A stretch of DNA of 64,000 bases from Plasmodiophora brassicae (lineage: Eukaryota > Endomyxa: Phytomyxea > Phytomyxea > Plasmodiophorida): NCBI GenBank assembly GCA_036867785.1, contig CP145413.1, forward strand, positions 1,426,001 through 1,490,000, in the 5' to 3' direction. The position numbers and the translations under genes were made by a program. Under the pieces are notes generated by a model. It was not told the DNA's origin. It made no database searches and saw nothing but the letters and a program-made list of their open reading frames with translations. Below, piece by piece: positions 10,013-19,323 of the stretch. Positions within the stretch are counted from its first letter, which is position 1. The number at the start of each line of letters is the position of its first letter.

Positions 10013-11276
10013 TCACAAACTGTAGCTTGATGCAGCCCTGTCCACATTAATATTCCTGGCAGGAATGCTTACACGGAAACGTGTCCAGGTCGCTCGCCCT
10101 CCCCAGGTCTGTGCGTACCGTAGCAGAGGTTTATAGGGCTCAACGCATTGGGTAACCCGAATGTCGGAGGCAAGATGAGCCAGGCCTGGAGTTCTTCTCA
10201 CGGTATGCAGAAGAAGAGCTTCCCAGAGCAATAGTACGGCACCCCAGGCGACGACAAGGAGCTTCTTGTGAGGATACGCCAGTTCGGCGCGGTTGCTGCT
10301 TCACGAGGTACAGAACGATGTTGAAAGGTTCGCAACCCAGCTTGCCATTCAGCAACTACTCCGCACCGACGTTGTCGATGTCCAGGTGCTACCAATACTG
10401 TGTATTTGCGGTTGCCAGACGCACCCTAATGCTTAATATGTGTGGCACGGGGTCCCAAGCCGCCCCATGTGCGTTCTTAATGACGCGAGTCGCCAAAAGA
10501 TTCTCTGAAATTCCGTTCAGCTCCTCGTGGTTGCTCAGCGTGGCCGTAAAGGTCGAATAGAACAGGTCCGGTCGCAGTAGTACACTGTCAATGCACGCGT
10601 GGGGCACCTGATATCCACGCGTTCCAGTCCCAGAAACAAGTGTCAGGTACTCTAGGCAACCGCTAGCGTCCTCCTGATACGTCATGCGCATTCCCTTCGA
10701 CAGGAGCTCTTCGATTCCGTTGCCGGCATCCCCAACTTTCTTGCTTCCAATCTTCATTGTTCCGACCTTGACCGGTGTGTTTCGTGTCGGAATGCGATTC
10801 CGTCCGCGAGTCCCGACCGGGTAGATCTGCCGCAGCAGGCGCAGGCAATACCTGGTCAGTGAGTGGCCAATCTCGTGTAACGCCTTGACAAAGAGCAGCA
10901 CCGTCAAACAATCCAACGCGAGCTTGTCCTGTTCGACGATCGCAGTAAGAACCAAGGAGTTATCGATGGTTATTGAGCGCGACGCGTGATCGAACTTGCC
11001 GAAACTCCCACGTAGCGGGTGCCAGTGGATGGTCGACGGTATATCGTCACGCCAGCTATGGTCTGCATCAAACGCGTCGTAAGCTGCCTCCGAACTCCAC
11101 GGCAGACCAGCGTCAATTGCTTTGACAAAGGTATGCACCAGATCGAAGAGAAGGTCAGGGAACTCGGGCCCGTTGGCTGCCTCTGAGACAAGGCGTACCA
11201 CCTCGCCCTGAAAGGGGTGCAACTGAGGCAACCCGCCAGTCGACGAGATCGCAATGCGAGGCGCTGCTCCAACCAT
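10013..11276 (-). CDS. putative membrane-anchored zinc metallopeptidase (HEIGH)
   Basis: Exons 10425-11276, 10305-10355, 10013-10264; 384 residues. The first exon holds the zinc-peptidase signature HExxH as ALHEIGHSLT (histidine about residue 134) in a predicted helix after VLLFVK, with acidic residues downstream (EDASGCLEY) that could give the third ligand. The frame meets two in-frame TAG codons if read straight on; a GTGCGT..AG intron (10356-10424) removes both. A further ~40-nt intron then leads into a strong hydrophobic helix (LLVVAWGAVLLLWEALLL). So the likely product is a cytosolic or lumenal peptidase domain with a C-terminal anchor. The second intron is unusually short and least certain. 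No named peptidase family is recognised. It lies just downstream of a transposon hairpin. Confidence 0.5.
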
Positions 11277-11361
11277 CTGTGAACGGCGACGCAGTTGAGA
11301 ATGAACTCCGAACCCCTATTCTGTACACAGAAATCAGGACTCCCAGATGGCCGAACTCATC

Positions 11362-11479
11362 ACCAAGGATGTCTTTCGGCGCAAAGTAGTCGATGAACTT
11401 ATACCTGTGATTTCGGCCATTTCGACGTCATAGCAGGTATAAGTTCATCGATTACTTTGCTTCGAAAGACATCCTTGGT
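11362..11479. repeat. 118-nt hairpin: inverted duplication within transposase
   Basis: Two 46-nt arms (11362-11407 and 11434-11479) are reverse complements with three mismatches, around a 26-nt loop. Read on the minus strand, the right arm codes ITKDVFRSKVIDELIP, a conserved stretch of mariner-type transposase. Read on the plus strand, the left arm codes ITKDVFRRKVVDELIP. The hairpin is therefore two opposed copies of the same transposase segment, joined end to end, and not a terminator or terminal repeat. Confidence 0.85.
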
Positions 11480-12270
11480 TATGGACTGAACGCACTTCGT
11501 CTCAATAGTACCAGATGGCCGGTTCTTACAGCTCCGGCGCGCGGTTTGCTGCTTAACGAAAGTGAGGCATCGATATTCCCATCAAACCAAGTGCCGCCAA
11601 CACACTCCAGGCGAGGTCGAGCAACTGCCACTAGGAACATCATATGCGTGAGATAGTTGATGTTGGCCGAAATTCGACATGGAGCATCCTCTCCCGAGGC
11701 CATGTAGTAGCTCGAACTCGTCTACGTCATATTGAACTGCTTTTCGTCGGCAGGGATGAGATTGACCATGTCACAGCAGTGTGGTGTTCCGAGCAACGCG
11801 CTGGTTGCATCGATGAAACGAATGCAATAGAGCTGTCGCAGCAGATTGTGAAACGGCGTCAGAAGTGGTTTGAGCCGAACGCTGTGATGCACGATACATC
11901 CTTCTTTAACGCAGCGCCTGCCAGTGCAGATAGGCATGCCGAGTGCGGCCGCAAGCGCCCTTATACTCTTTCGACGACTGTGCGGGACTGCCGTCAGTAC
12001 ATCAAGGTTGACCAGGTTTTTGGCACGTCCGCATGGCCACGCTTCCTCGACTTTACGTCCGCAACTCGTGACCCGGTATCGAGAGATTCCATCGCTCGCG
12101 CCCAGATACGACTCACCGTCGCGACTGAGACTTCGAAAACCCGGGCCGCCTCGCTCATGCGGCCGTGCTCTAGCCGCCATCCTCCGTCGCAATGCTGTAA
12201 GAGGTACTCGTACATCTCCTGTCTTTGGTAGTCGGTAAGATCGCCTCTACGGTTGGTCCCGTGGAGACAA
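11408..12270 (-). mobile_element. mariner-type DNA transposon relic (DUF7769-like transposase)
   Basis: The minus strand carries, in order, the parts of a Tc1/mariner-family transposase of the kind common in plants and oomycetes: an N-terminal helix-turn-helix (LTDYQRQEMYEYLL, AARVFEVSVATVSRIWARAM, KSRKRGHAD), a second HTH with HHSVRLKPLLTPFHN, the first catalytic region as NLIPADEKQFNM (usually HIDEKWF), then HMMFLVAVARPR, FDGNI and VIDELIPAM. The frame is broken by at least two shifts (near 12005 and 11565) and an in-frame stop after QFNMT. The element stops at the hairpin, before the last acidic catalytic residue. No terminal inverted repeats were found. It is dead and moderately old. Confidence 0.8.
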
Positions 12271-12644
12271 CGTCCAGGTGCTGGAACTTCAGGTAACGAC
12301 ATGCAGCCTCCACGCAGTTCGAAGCGACCGCCAATGCCGCACCGCACGCGGCGGCCTTGGCGCCTTGCCAGAAGCTGCGAATCCTGCCACAGGAATGGAA
12401 GCTGCCTTTGCAGCCTTGGTTTCAGCGAACTCGACTTGTACCTTCCGGGCCTGCCCGTCGTCATCCATCGCCGCGTGAATCGCCGACCGGACCTGCGAGA
12501 TGTGGCTGAATTTTTCTTGGCACTGTCGAGCACACTCGACGTCACCAAAAGTTACCCTGCCGGGGGACTCCAGCTGAGACAGAATCGGGATAGAGTCGAA
12601 GAACCCCAGGTAGGCCAGCAACATCAAGGGCGCCCCGCCCACTT

Positions 12645-12830
12645 TGGTGGGAAGAACGAGATGCACGACGCCGCTTTGCGGCAGGCACCACATCCCGTTG
12701 GACATCGTTCCGTTCGCATCGCATCGCGTCGTCCTCGAGCAGTTCTTGCATGCGAACAACCCCGATCACAGTAAGCCGCTGCCGGAACACGACGCCGAGT
12801 CTGTCCGGCTTGAGCGGCCCCGTTGGGTTG
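12645..12830 (+). pseudogene. fragment of the GT61-like gene at 37.2-38.8 kb
   Basis: The plus strand matches the minus-strand coding sequence of the intact GT61-like gene: GKNEMHDAALR against WEEDMHDVGVV, RVVLEQFLHANN against RVVLQQFTHANN, and PLPEHDAESVRL against PLSERDAEFARL. Between the last two blocks an internal stretch of roughly 100 nt of the source gene is missing, and the reading frame changes. It is a truncated, internally deleted duplicate with no start or stop of its own. Confidence 0.8.
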
Positions 12831-12950
12831 TGACGCTGTCTGGCGCCGTAGGGGCCTTGTTCGCCATCCGCAGGACTTCTTGGGCGACCACCTAACATCA
12901 TCACAGTCCCAATCACGTGGAACACCAGATCTGACTCTGGAACATTCATC
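12829..12950 (+). pseudogene. fragment of the four-TM gene at 9.3-9.8 kb
   Basis: This stretch aligns with about 9658-9776, the last helix, tail, stop codon and start of the 3' flank of the intronless four-TM gene. Shared words include the ATCCGCAGGACTTC and GACCACCTA blocks and the CAGATCTGA around the stop. Identity is roughly 80 percent by eye. It is fused directly to the GT61-like fragment, so two unrelated gene pieces now form one chimeric fossil immediately downstream of the CDK7 gene. Confidence 0.8.
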
Positions 12951-12955
12951 GTGCT

Positions 12956-14164
12956 TTATTGGTCGCGTTCGTACGTGGATTTCGTCCCATCTGGGGCTGA
13001 TCGTGGCAGTTGATCGGGCGGGGTCTCGGCGGGTTCCGTCTTGAAGTACTCGTGTGCCAGGGCATCGGCCGCCGTAATGCGTTTGGCCGGATCGAACGTC
13101 AGCATGGCCTGAAGCAGGTCGAGCGCCGCTGCGTGCACACCCGGGAATATGGACGACAGCGGTTGTGGGGTTCGCGCCTCGAATTGAACGTACGATGGCA
13201 GGGCGGTCATGCCCGGCCAGTCGGCTTCAGCGGGCGTCCCCATGATAGCAAAGATGGACGCCAGCTGCGCAATGCCTTTGTCAGTCGGGAGGAGCACAGA
13301 AGCGCAAACCCTTGACGGCGGCGACTGTACCTGTTCGAGCTCGGTCGACCCGTGGAACAATGGAACTCGTAGCATGAGCTGCGCGAAGATGCATCCGCAC
13401 GACCAGATGTCGGACGGCGACCCGTACGACGTCGCGCCGAATAGCAACTTCAAGGCAATGATTAGGACAGAGGTGCCGGCGGCCCGGACGTGATGGTCAC
13501 GTGCGTACGTACCTCGGGGGCTCGGAACCACAGGGTGCAGGCCTGCGGCGAGTAGACGGCATTGGGCGACCCGAATATCTTCGCCAGGCCAAAGTCGGAG
13601 AGCTTGAGGACCCCGTCGACAGATATGAGACAGTTGGACGGTTTCAGATCGCGATGCATCGTCCAGTTCCGGTGGCAGTGCATGACGGCGGACAGCAGCA
13701 TCTGCACTGGATGAGCACGATGGCCCCAAGCGGGAAGGATGGCCACGATCGGTTACGTACCCGCATGTACGCCTTGATGTCGCCGGGGCGCAGCACGATC
13801 GACGTCGTGTTGATGATGACCTCGAGGTCGGTGGACATCTGCTCCAGCACGACGTTGATATTGCCCCGATGGCCAAACACCTGGAACACGCGTATGATAT
13901 GCGGATGGCCCAGCTCCTGCAGCAGTTTCAGCTCGCGTATCGTCTCCTGGCTGATGCCCTCCGCCGCCGACCTCATGCGGATCTTCTTAATCCTGCGTCG
14001 CACGCGCGTCAGCAAACATCGGCACACACAGACGCATGTGCACAGACGCACGCGACGATCCCCGGCATCTTGCCGTACTGCGCATTGCTGGGCAGCACCT
14101 CGGCGCTGTACACGAGACCGTGGGCACCCTCGCCGAGCTTGCTCAGCTTGCGGTAGCTGTCCAT
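12956..14164 (-). CDS. CDK7: CDK7-like cyclin-dependent kinase
   Basis: Exons 14052-14164, 13761-13992, 13513-13701, 13331-13447, 12956-13264; 319 residues, a bare kinase domain as expected. All catalytic parts are present: GEGAHGLVY glycine loop, IVAIKKIRM (beta-3 lysine restored across intron 1), HRDLKPSN, DFGLAKIFGSPN and RAPELLFGA. The CDK7 assignment rests on close matches along the chain: TDLEVII, VLRPGDIKAYM, MLRVPLFHGSTELEQ, IFAIMGTP, LPSYVQF and the tail YFKTEPAETPP..QLP. The cyclin-binding helix is EGISQETIRELKLLQE in place of the usual NRTALRE-type helix. CDK7 is the CAK/TFIIH kinase that phosphorylates other CDKs and the RNA polymerase II tail. The activation segment reads SPQACTLWFRAPE, so the usual T-loop TRWYRAPE is altered to TLWFRAPE. 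An upstream in-frame extension is open but unneeded. Confidence 0.9.
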
Positions 14165-14422
14165 GGGCGGCAGACGACGCGCGGCGGTGCGCTCCCCGGG
14201 AACTCCGCGACGACGCCACAGGTGTGACGTCCTGATGACTCCGCGCCCCGCCATCGGCGCCGGAGCAGGTGGAACACCATCGTTGATCAGCTGCCCCGGC
14301 AGCGGCCAGGCAGTACCATAAGAACGTGAGCGATGTTCGCTATCGTCCACGTGTGCGCGTCTATTGCAGTGTATTCGTCTGTGATGACACCAAACTTGAA
14401 ACGACTCTCTTGGAGTCCCGTG

Positions 14423-15079
14423 TCAATTCTCAGCAGGAGAATAGAGGTAGGCGGCGCCCTGTGAGGTGTACGTTGCAGGCGTTGGCGTCGCTGTGGGCAC
14501 GCCTTGCAGCGTCGGGCAGGGCACCGGGGCGCCTGGCGTCACCGACGCCGGCGTGTACGTTGTCGGCGGGTAGGTCGGGCAGGACGTTGGTACACCCTGG
14601 GGTATCACCTCCACCGGAACGGTCGTTGCTGGCGTTGGCGTGAACGTTGTCGCTGGCGGCGGGACATACGTCCCCACAGGCGGTGGGAGGTACGTCCCCA
14701 CAGGCGGTGGGACATACGTCCCGACGGGTGGTGGGACATACGTCCCGACGGGTGGTGGGACATACGTCCCGACGGGTGGTGGGACATACGTCCCGACGGG
14801 TGGTGGGACATACGTCCCGACGGGCGGTGGGACATACGTCCCGACGGGCGGTGGGACATACGACGTCGTTGGGCAGGGCGCTGGCACCGATAGGACACCT
14901 GGCGGCGGCGCGGTATACGCCGGCGCTGGGACGCCGGGTGCTGTGGAGAAGCATGGCGTTGGCGTCCAGCTAGGCGACGGCGGCAGGGTTGCTCCCGAAC
15001 TCGAATAATAGACCGCTTGTGAGCAGACGGTCCCTGCTAGCAGCGACGCAGCCAACGCTAAGCAGTGCATCGGCTTCAT
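14423..15079 (-). CDS. secreted proline-rich repeat protein
   Basis: Single exon, 218 residues. It opens with a clear signal peptide (MKPMHCLALAASLLAGTVCSQA). The mature chain is rich in Pro, Thr, Val and Tyr, with about eight tandem copies of the octapeptide YVPPPVGT in the middle and degenerate TPTPAT/PCPT blocks on both sides; no folded domain is visible. Tyrosines spaced between proline runs recall extensins and other cell-wall or egg-shell proteins in which tyrosines can cross-link, so a structural wall or matrix role is likely (inference). Both other plus-strand frames of the repeat also stay open, a by-product of the 24-nt unit. Confidence 0.75.
   Translation of the reverse strand: MKPMHCLALAASLLAGTVCSQAVYYSSSGATLPPSPSWTPTPCFSTAPGVPAPAYTAPPPGVLSVPAPCPTTSYVPPPVGTYVPPPVGTYVPPPVGTYVPPPVGTYVPPPVGTYVPPPVGTYVPPPVGTYLPPPVGTYVPPPATTFTPTPATTVPVEVIPQGVPTSCPTYPPTTYTPASVTPGAPVPCPTLQGVPTATPTPATYTSQGAAYLYSPAEN
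14661..14862. repeat. 24-nt coding minisatellite
   Basis: About 8.4 tandem copies of a 24-nt unit (GGGACATACGTCCCGACGGG plus TGGT) lie inside the proline-rich protein gene. Inner units are nearly identical while the outer ones carry CCCACAGGCGG variants, the usual sign of array turnover by unequal exchange. The unit contains the palindrome GGGACATACGTCCC-like core. Copy number is likely to vary between strains. Confidence 0.9.
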
Positions 15080-15180
15080 GTGAGTGAGTGTGTGTATCGG
15101 ACCCGGACCGGACGATCGTCCGACCGAGCCGTGCGCCCCCCCAATAGGTCATTACTACTCACCACAAGTGCCAAAGCCCA

Positions 15181-17972
15181 TCATGCGTTTACTACTGATG
15201 CACGATGTTCCTGATCGTGAACGCTGCCGCCGTTCGCCGATTGCACAGCGCCGTCCTTGCACCCGTTGGCAACGTCGACCGCACGACGCGATGCGTCACC
15301 GTTGTCCTTGACGCTGGTTGGAGCCGTGTCGCCCTTGGCGCCACCGGCCGGAGGCGGGGATGGCGGTGTGGACAGCCGCGGCGCCGGTGTCTCCTTGTTG
15401 TCCTTGTTGTCCTGGGACAGGATCCACGGGTCGTTCAGCGCTTCCGAGACGGTGATGCGCTTCTTCGGATCGGGGCAGAGCAGGCGACGGATCAGGGCCT
15501 TGGCTTCCGGCGACACCTGGTCCCAGACCGGATCGCCTTCCATCGGCAGGGCACCCTTGATAGTCTTCTCGATGATGTCATCCTTGTGCTTGGCGTCGAA
15601 CGGCAGCCGTCCACGCAGGAGCACGTACATGATGACGCCGATGGACCACAGGTCGACCTCGCGCCCGTACCCGGTCATCTGCAGGACCTCGGGTGCGACG
15701 TACGCCAGCGTCCCGCAGGGCAGGTTCATGATCTCCTCGGGCGCCGCGAACTTGCTCAACCCAAAGTCAGCGACCTGGATGTCGGTATCTGACTCCTGCG
15801 ACGTCATCATGATGTTCTCCAGCTTCAGATCGCGGTGCACGATACCCCGGTCGTGCAGGTACCCGATCGCACGCAACAGGTTACGAATCAGGGCCTGCGC
15901 ATCGTCGGTTAGAGCGCGTTCCTGAACAGGTAAACGTAGTACATACCTTTGTCGTGTCTTCCGGGAAACGATGCTTGGCTTTGAGGCGGTCGAACAGGTC
16001 GCCCCCGGCGACGAGCGTCGTGATGATGTAGATCTTCGAGCGCGTCTCGAACACGTTCTTGAGGTGGATGATGTTCGGGTGGTGGACGAGCTGGAGGACG
16101 GCGATCTCGGTGCGCAGGAGTTCGCGCTCAGAATCGTTGATGCCCGACTTGTCGATGATCTTGACGGCGTACTTCTTCCCGGTCGCCTTGTGCGTGCACC
16201 CGCAGACGGTCGAGAACTTGCCCTGGCCGAGTTCGCCGCCAATCTCGTAGTAATCCTCCAGGACGAACTGCCGCGCCGCCTGCCGAATCGCGGCCATCCA
16301 CTGGTTGCGAAGCTCTAACGTCTTGGCGTAGAAGAACCGGGACACGCCCATGTCCTGCGACATGACGATCTCCAGGCCGAACCTCATCTTCGGCGACCGC
16401 TCCTCGTGGTTGACCGGCTCGACGAAGCACCCCTCCAGGCACATCACGCCCGATGGGCGCAGGTCGTTCTCATGGTGGAACGAATACAGGAAGTTGTCCT
16501 TCAAGACGAACCAGCGAACCTTCAGATTCTAAACGGAGCGTCATTAGTGGCCATGGCCCCTGCCGTGTGACGGGCACAAACACGCGCGCGCCACGAACCT
16601 TGAACATGCTGCCAATCTTGTACAGCCACCCTTCCATCTGATACGGCTTGTCCTCGAGTGCGATCCTGCCAAAGGGACGGTTAGAACCCGGGAAGAGCGC
16701 GCGCCCGCACGACATTACGTCGGGCGGCCGTAGTGCGGCTCGAGCGGTTTGTCGTTCAGCGCGAGTTCGAACCCGCAGTTGAAGCAGAACAGGACGCGGA
16801 CGGGATGGTCGCTGTGCAGAGACAGCCGGCACGTCTGGCACATGGTGAAGTTGCCGGGCGTCGTCAGCTTCTTGCCGCACTGGCAGCAGTTCCTGACGCT
16901 GATCTCGTAGTGGCAACTCTGACAGATGAGGTACAGGCCTGGCGTCTCCGCCGGGTTGCCCGACAGCACCGACGTCGGCCCATTCAGCCTCGGCGACGTC
17001 TGGTCGACCTGCGGGCTGTTGTCGAAGACGCCCAGAGATGACGACCCCTTACGAATACGTTGCCCAGGCGCCGCCCGTGCGATCAATGGCGACATACCCG
17101 ACGAGGACGACGAATGCAGGATACCGTCGAACGTCACCTGCCGATGACGTTCGTCAGACGGGAGCTAGAAGCGGGGGGATAAACGATCCTCGTCACCTTC
17201 CCACCACATTTCGTGTCGATGGACGGCGGGCGTTTATGCCGAAGGTCGATGGCTGGGGCGGGCGCCTGGCTGCTCGTGAACACGTAGTCGAGAATGTCGA
17301 GCGTCTCGGCATGGTCGATGACCCATTTCTTGAAGTCCTCCTTGGAGAGGCGTTCGGGGTCGGACGTGATCTGGAACGCCGAGTTCACCATGTCGGTGAC
17401 GCGGCGGTTCAGGGCGTCGGCCACTTCGTCCGAGAACTTCTCCGAGTCGTTGGACGCCTCCAGTATCGTGTACGCGGCGAACACGACCGAGTTCAGCATC
17501 GTGGTCAGCTCCGAACGCGTCAGGAACCCGTGCCCGGCGATATCATACATGGTGAACATGAAATCAATCTGTAAACGTGACAACGGATGGGTTAGCGCCA
17601 GGCGAGGCGTCGCAACTACAAACGTGGGCAACCTTCTCTTCGAGAGACCCGCGAACGATCAGGCCCAGACCGGACACGAACTCGTCGTAGTCGATGGCAC
17701 CAATGTTCTTTCGGTCGAATGCGGCGAACAGACGGTCGCCGAGGATGCCTGGCATTTGGAAGACCTTCGTGAAGGTCAGCTTGTCGATCGTTTTGCGCCC
17801 CTGGCTGCGTTCCGCCAGGTCCTGGAACGTTCGCTGCAGGACGAGGACCTCCTCATGGTCGACTACAGGTGTGCCAGAGTCAGCGACGCAGCGCGTCATG
17901 ACGGCACAGGCGGGACCGACACTTATCGCGCAGCTTCAGGAACTCCTTGGACTTCGACTTGCCGACGCCCAT
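15181..17972 (-). CDS. EF-hand / zinc-ribbon / PH / CaMK-type kinase in one chain
   Basis: Exons 17921-17972, 17633-17862, 17197-17568, 16719-17137, 16599-16665, 15947-16519, 15181-15894; 808 residues. Start MGVGKSKSKEF fits N-myristoylation. Residues ~18-175 form a calcineurin-B/CBL-like EF-hand lobe with two good loops (DRKNIGAIDYDE, DIAGHGFLTRSE) and two degenerate ones. Residues ~290-345 hold four cysteine pairs (CQSC, CQCG, CQTC, CFNC), a double zinc ribbon. A PH domain follows (~365-465: GWLYKIGSMFKVRWFVLKD to LRNQWMAAIRQ). A CAMK-group kinase (~470-740) has GELGQGKFSTV, YAVKII, HRDLKLEN, DFGLSKF, GTLAYVAPE and GYGREVDLWSIGVIMY. The tail is Pro/Gly-rich. All six introns (52-79 nt) join in frame. 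The order EF-hand, PH, kinase recalls apicomplexan CDPK7. Likely a calcium- and lipid-gated membrane kinase. Confidence 0.85.
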
Positions 17973-18366
17973 GATGGCGACGCGCGGTCGCCACGGTCCG
18001 GATGCGGCCGCGTTCGGTTAGATATCGAGGTCGCCTGTAGGAGGGTGGTACGCCGCGGACGTGGCCGGGGTCTGCCAATGATATCTGACGGACTGGCGGC
18101 GGTCGTCGGTTCCGAGCGCCGACGCGCGAATGGTGCCCCGGACCCGCGCCCTTTCGCGCAACTTTTGCGGTTAAGGACGGGCGGGGCCGCCACCGCCGCT
18201 CGGCCCGGCCCGACGCACCGACCCGACGCTATGTGGAAGATCGCGCGCGACGACACCTGGCACGCGGCACGGCGTGATTGGCGGGCGTGTTCGGTTTGCT
18301 TTCCCTCGTGCAGGTACGGTCGAGGCACCCTCTGATCGTCCCGCTGCCTGTTTGGAAGGCATCATC
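17973..18366. other. divergent promoter region
   Basis: This GC-rich stretch lies between the start of the EF-hand/PH/CaMK gene (minus) and the NBR1-like gene (plus) and must carry both promoters. No TATA-like box or repeat stands out. Confidence 0.4.
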
Positions 18367-19138
18367 ATGGAGGACGCCGCATGGACATACGGGGACGAGA
18401 CGTTCGTCCGTCATTCTGCATGCCATCGTGCGCGCCCCGCTGGGTGCGTGCGACCCACCGCAGCCGGCATCGTGCGCCCGATTATAGGGCGTCGGCGCGG
18501 ATCACCGATCATCCGGGACGTGATGCTGCCCTCGTCGTGCTGCATCGTCCTGGTGGGCCCGGGCCTGTCCGACAGGCCTGTCAGGCTGTGCCGACCCACA
18601 CGCTCGCTCTCTGTGCGCTCCTTGCCCGTGTGCTCCGACCTGGCCTGGGTGGACGACGAGAACGATGTGGTCGCGATCGGCAGCGATGCCGAACTTCAGC
18701 AGGCGGCTGTGGATGCCCAGGGCCAGCTAACGATCTACTGCGGCGAGTACTGCCGGTACCGCTTGCGGGCTGAATCCCCCGACGAACCCTGCTCCACGAT
18801 CGTTCTTGTTGGGCGTTCCTCGATGCTCTACCACTGGCGCCTGCGTAACGTTGGCAGTGCAAGCTGGCCGGCCGGATGCCGGATCGTGGCCGAGATCGGG
18901 GACACCCGTCAGATAATTGACGTCGACGTGTCGCCAATTTCCGTTCCTGCCAACCGGTGCGTTGACATCCGCATCAGCAGGGAACGGATCGACGGGATTC
19001 TCGATCAGGTTTCCGTGCATCGATCTTGCTGTTGTCCTCTGCACGATGTCGCTAAACGTCTGGCAGGCCGCGTTCCGTGTGTACCTGACGGATCCATCTG
19101 GCCGACGCATTGGAGAACCACTTCCGATTCCTTCGTAA
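18367..19138 (+). CDS. NBR1-like autophagy receptor (PB1 + FW domain)
   Basis: The last exon (19067-19138) joins the frame at 19008 across a 58-nt intron, completing an NBR1-type FW (four-tryptophan) domain: YHWRLRNVGSASWPAGCRIV, VPANRCVDI, then FRVYLTDPSGRRIGEPLPIPS. Upstream is a PB1-like stretch: WTYGDET near the start and LAWVDDENDVVAIGSDAELQQAA. PB1 plus FW is the hallmark of NBR1, the selective-autophagy cargo receptor. The distance between the two PB1 halves is about 40 residues too long, so one or more further introns between about 18400 and 18640 are likely; I could not place them. No ZZ finger, UBA domain or AIM is evident, so this is a short form or a partial paralogue. Stop and FW exon are firm; the first half is provisional. 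Confidence 0.6.
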
Positions 19139-19323
19139 CTGGAGCCCCATTGGGATAAACGTGGTAATTTAGTTGGAGCTGCCTAGTGAGTTTAGCGGAA
19201 TCGACTGCTCTGGCGCACGCCGCCTTTGGTTACGGACGGACGACAGGATTCGTCCGGGGACGATTCGGTCGACGAGATGCGACAGTCCCAGGCCGAGGAT
19301 GATGGCTGGTCGAGGCCCAGCGT

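Noticed and set aside
10356-10424. Two in-frame TAG codons in the HEIGH gene as evidence for stop-codon reassignment
   Set aside because: A consensus intron removes both, and all other genes use TAG, TAA and TGA as ordinary stops.
14640-15008. Plus-strand frame of Gly/Thr repeats opposite the proline-rich gene
   Set aside because: The 24-nt unit keeps several frames open; only the minus strand has a signal peptide.
16715-17974. EF-hand protein and PH-kinase as two separate genes
   Set aside because: Consensus introns join them in frame with no stop or start between, and the order matches a known kinase type.
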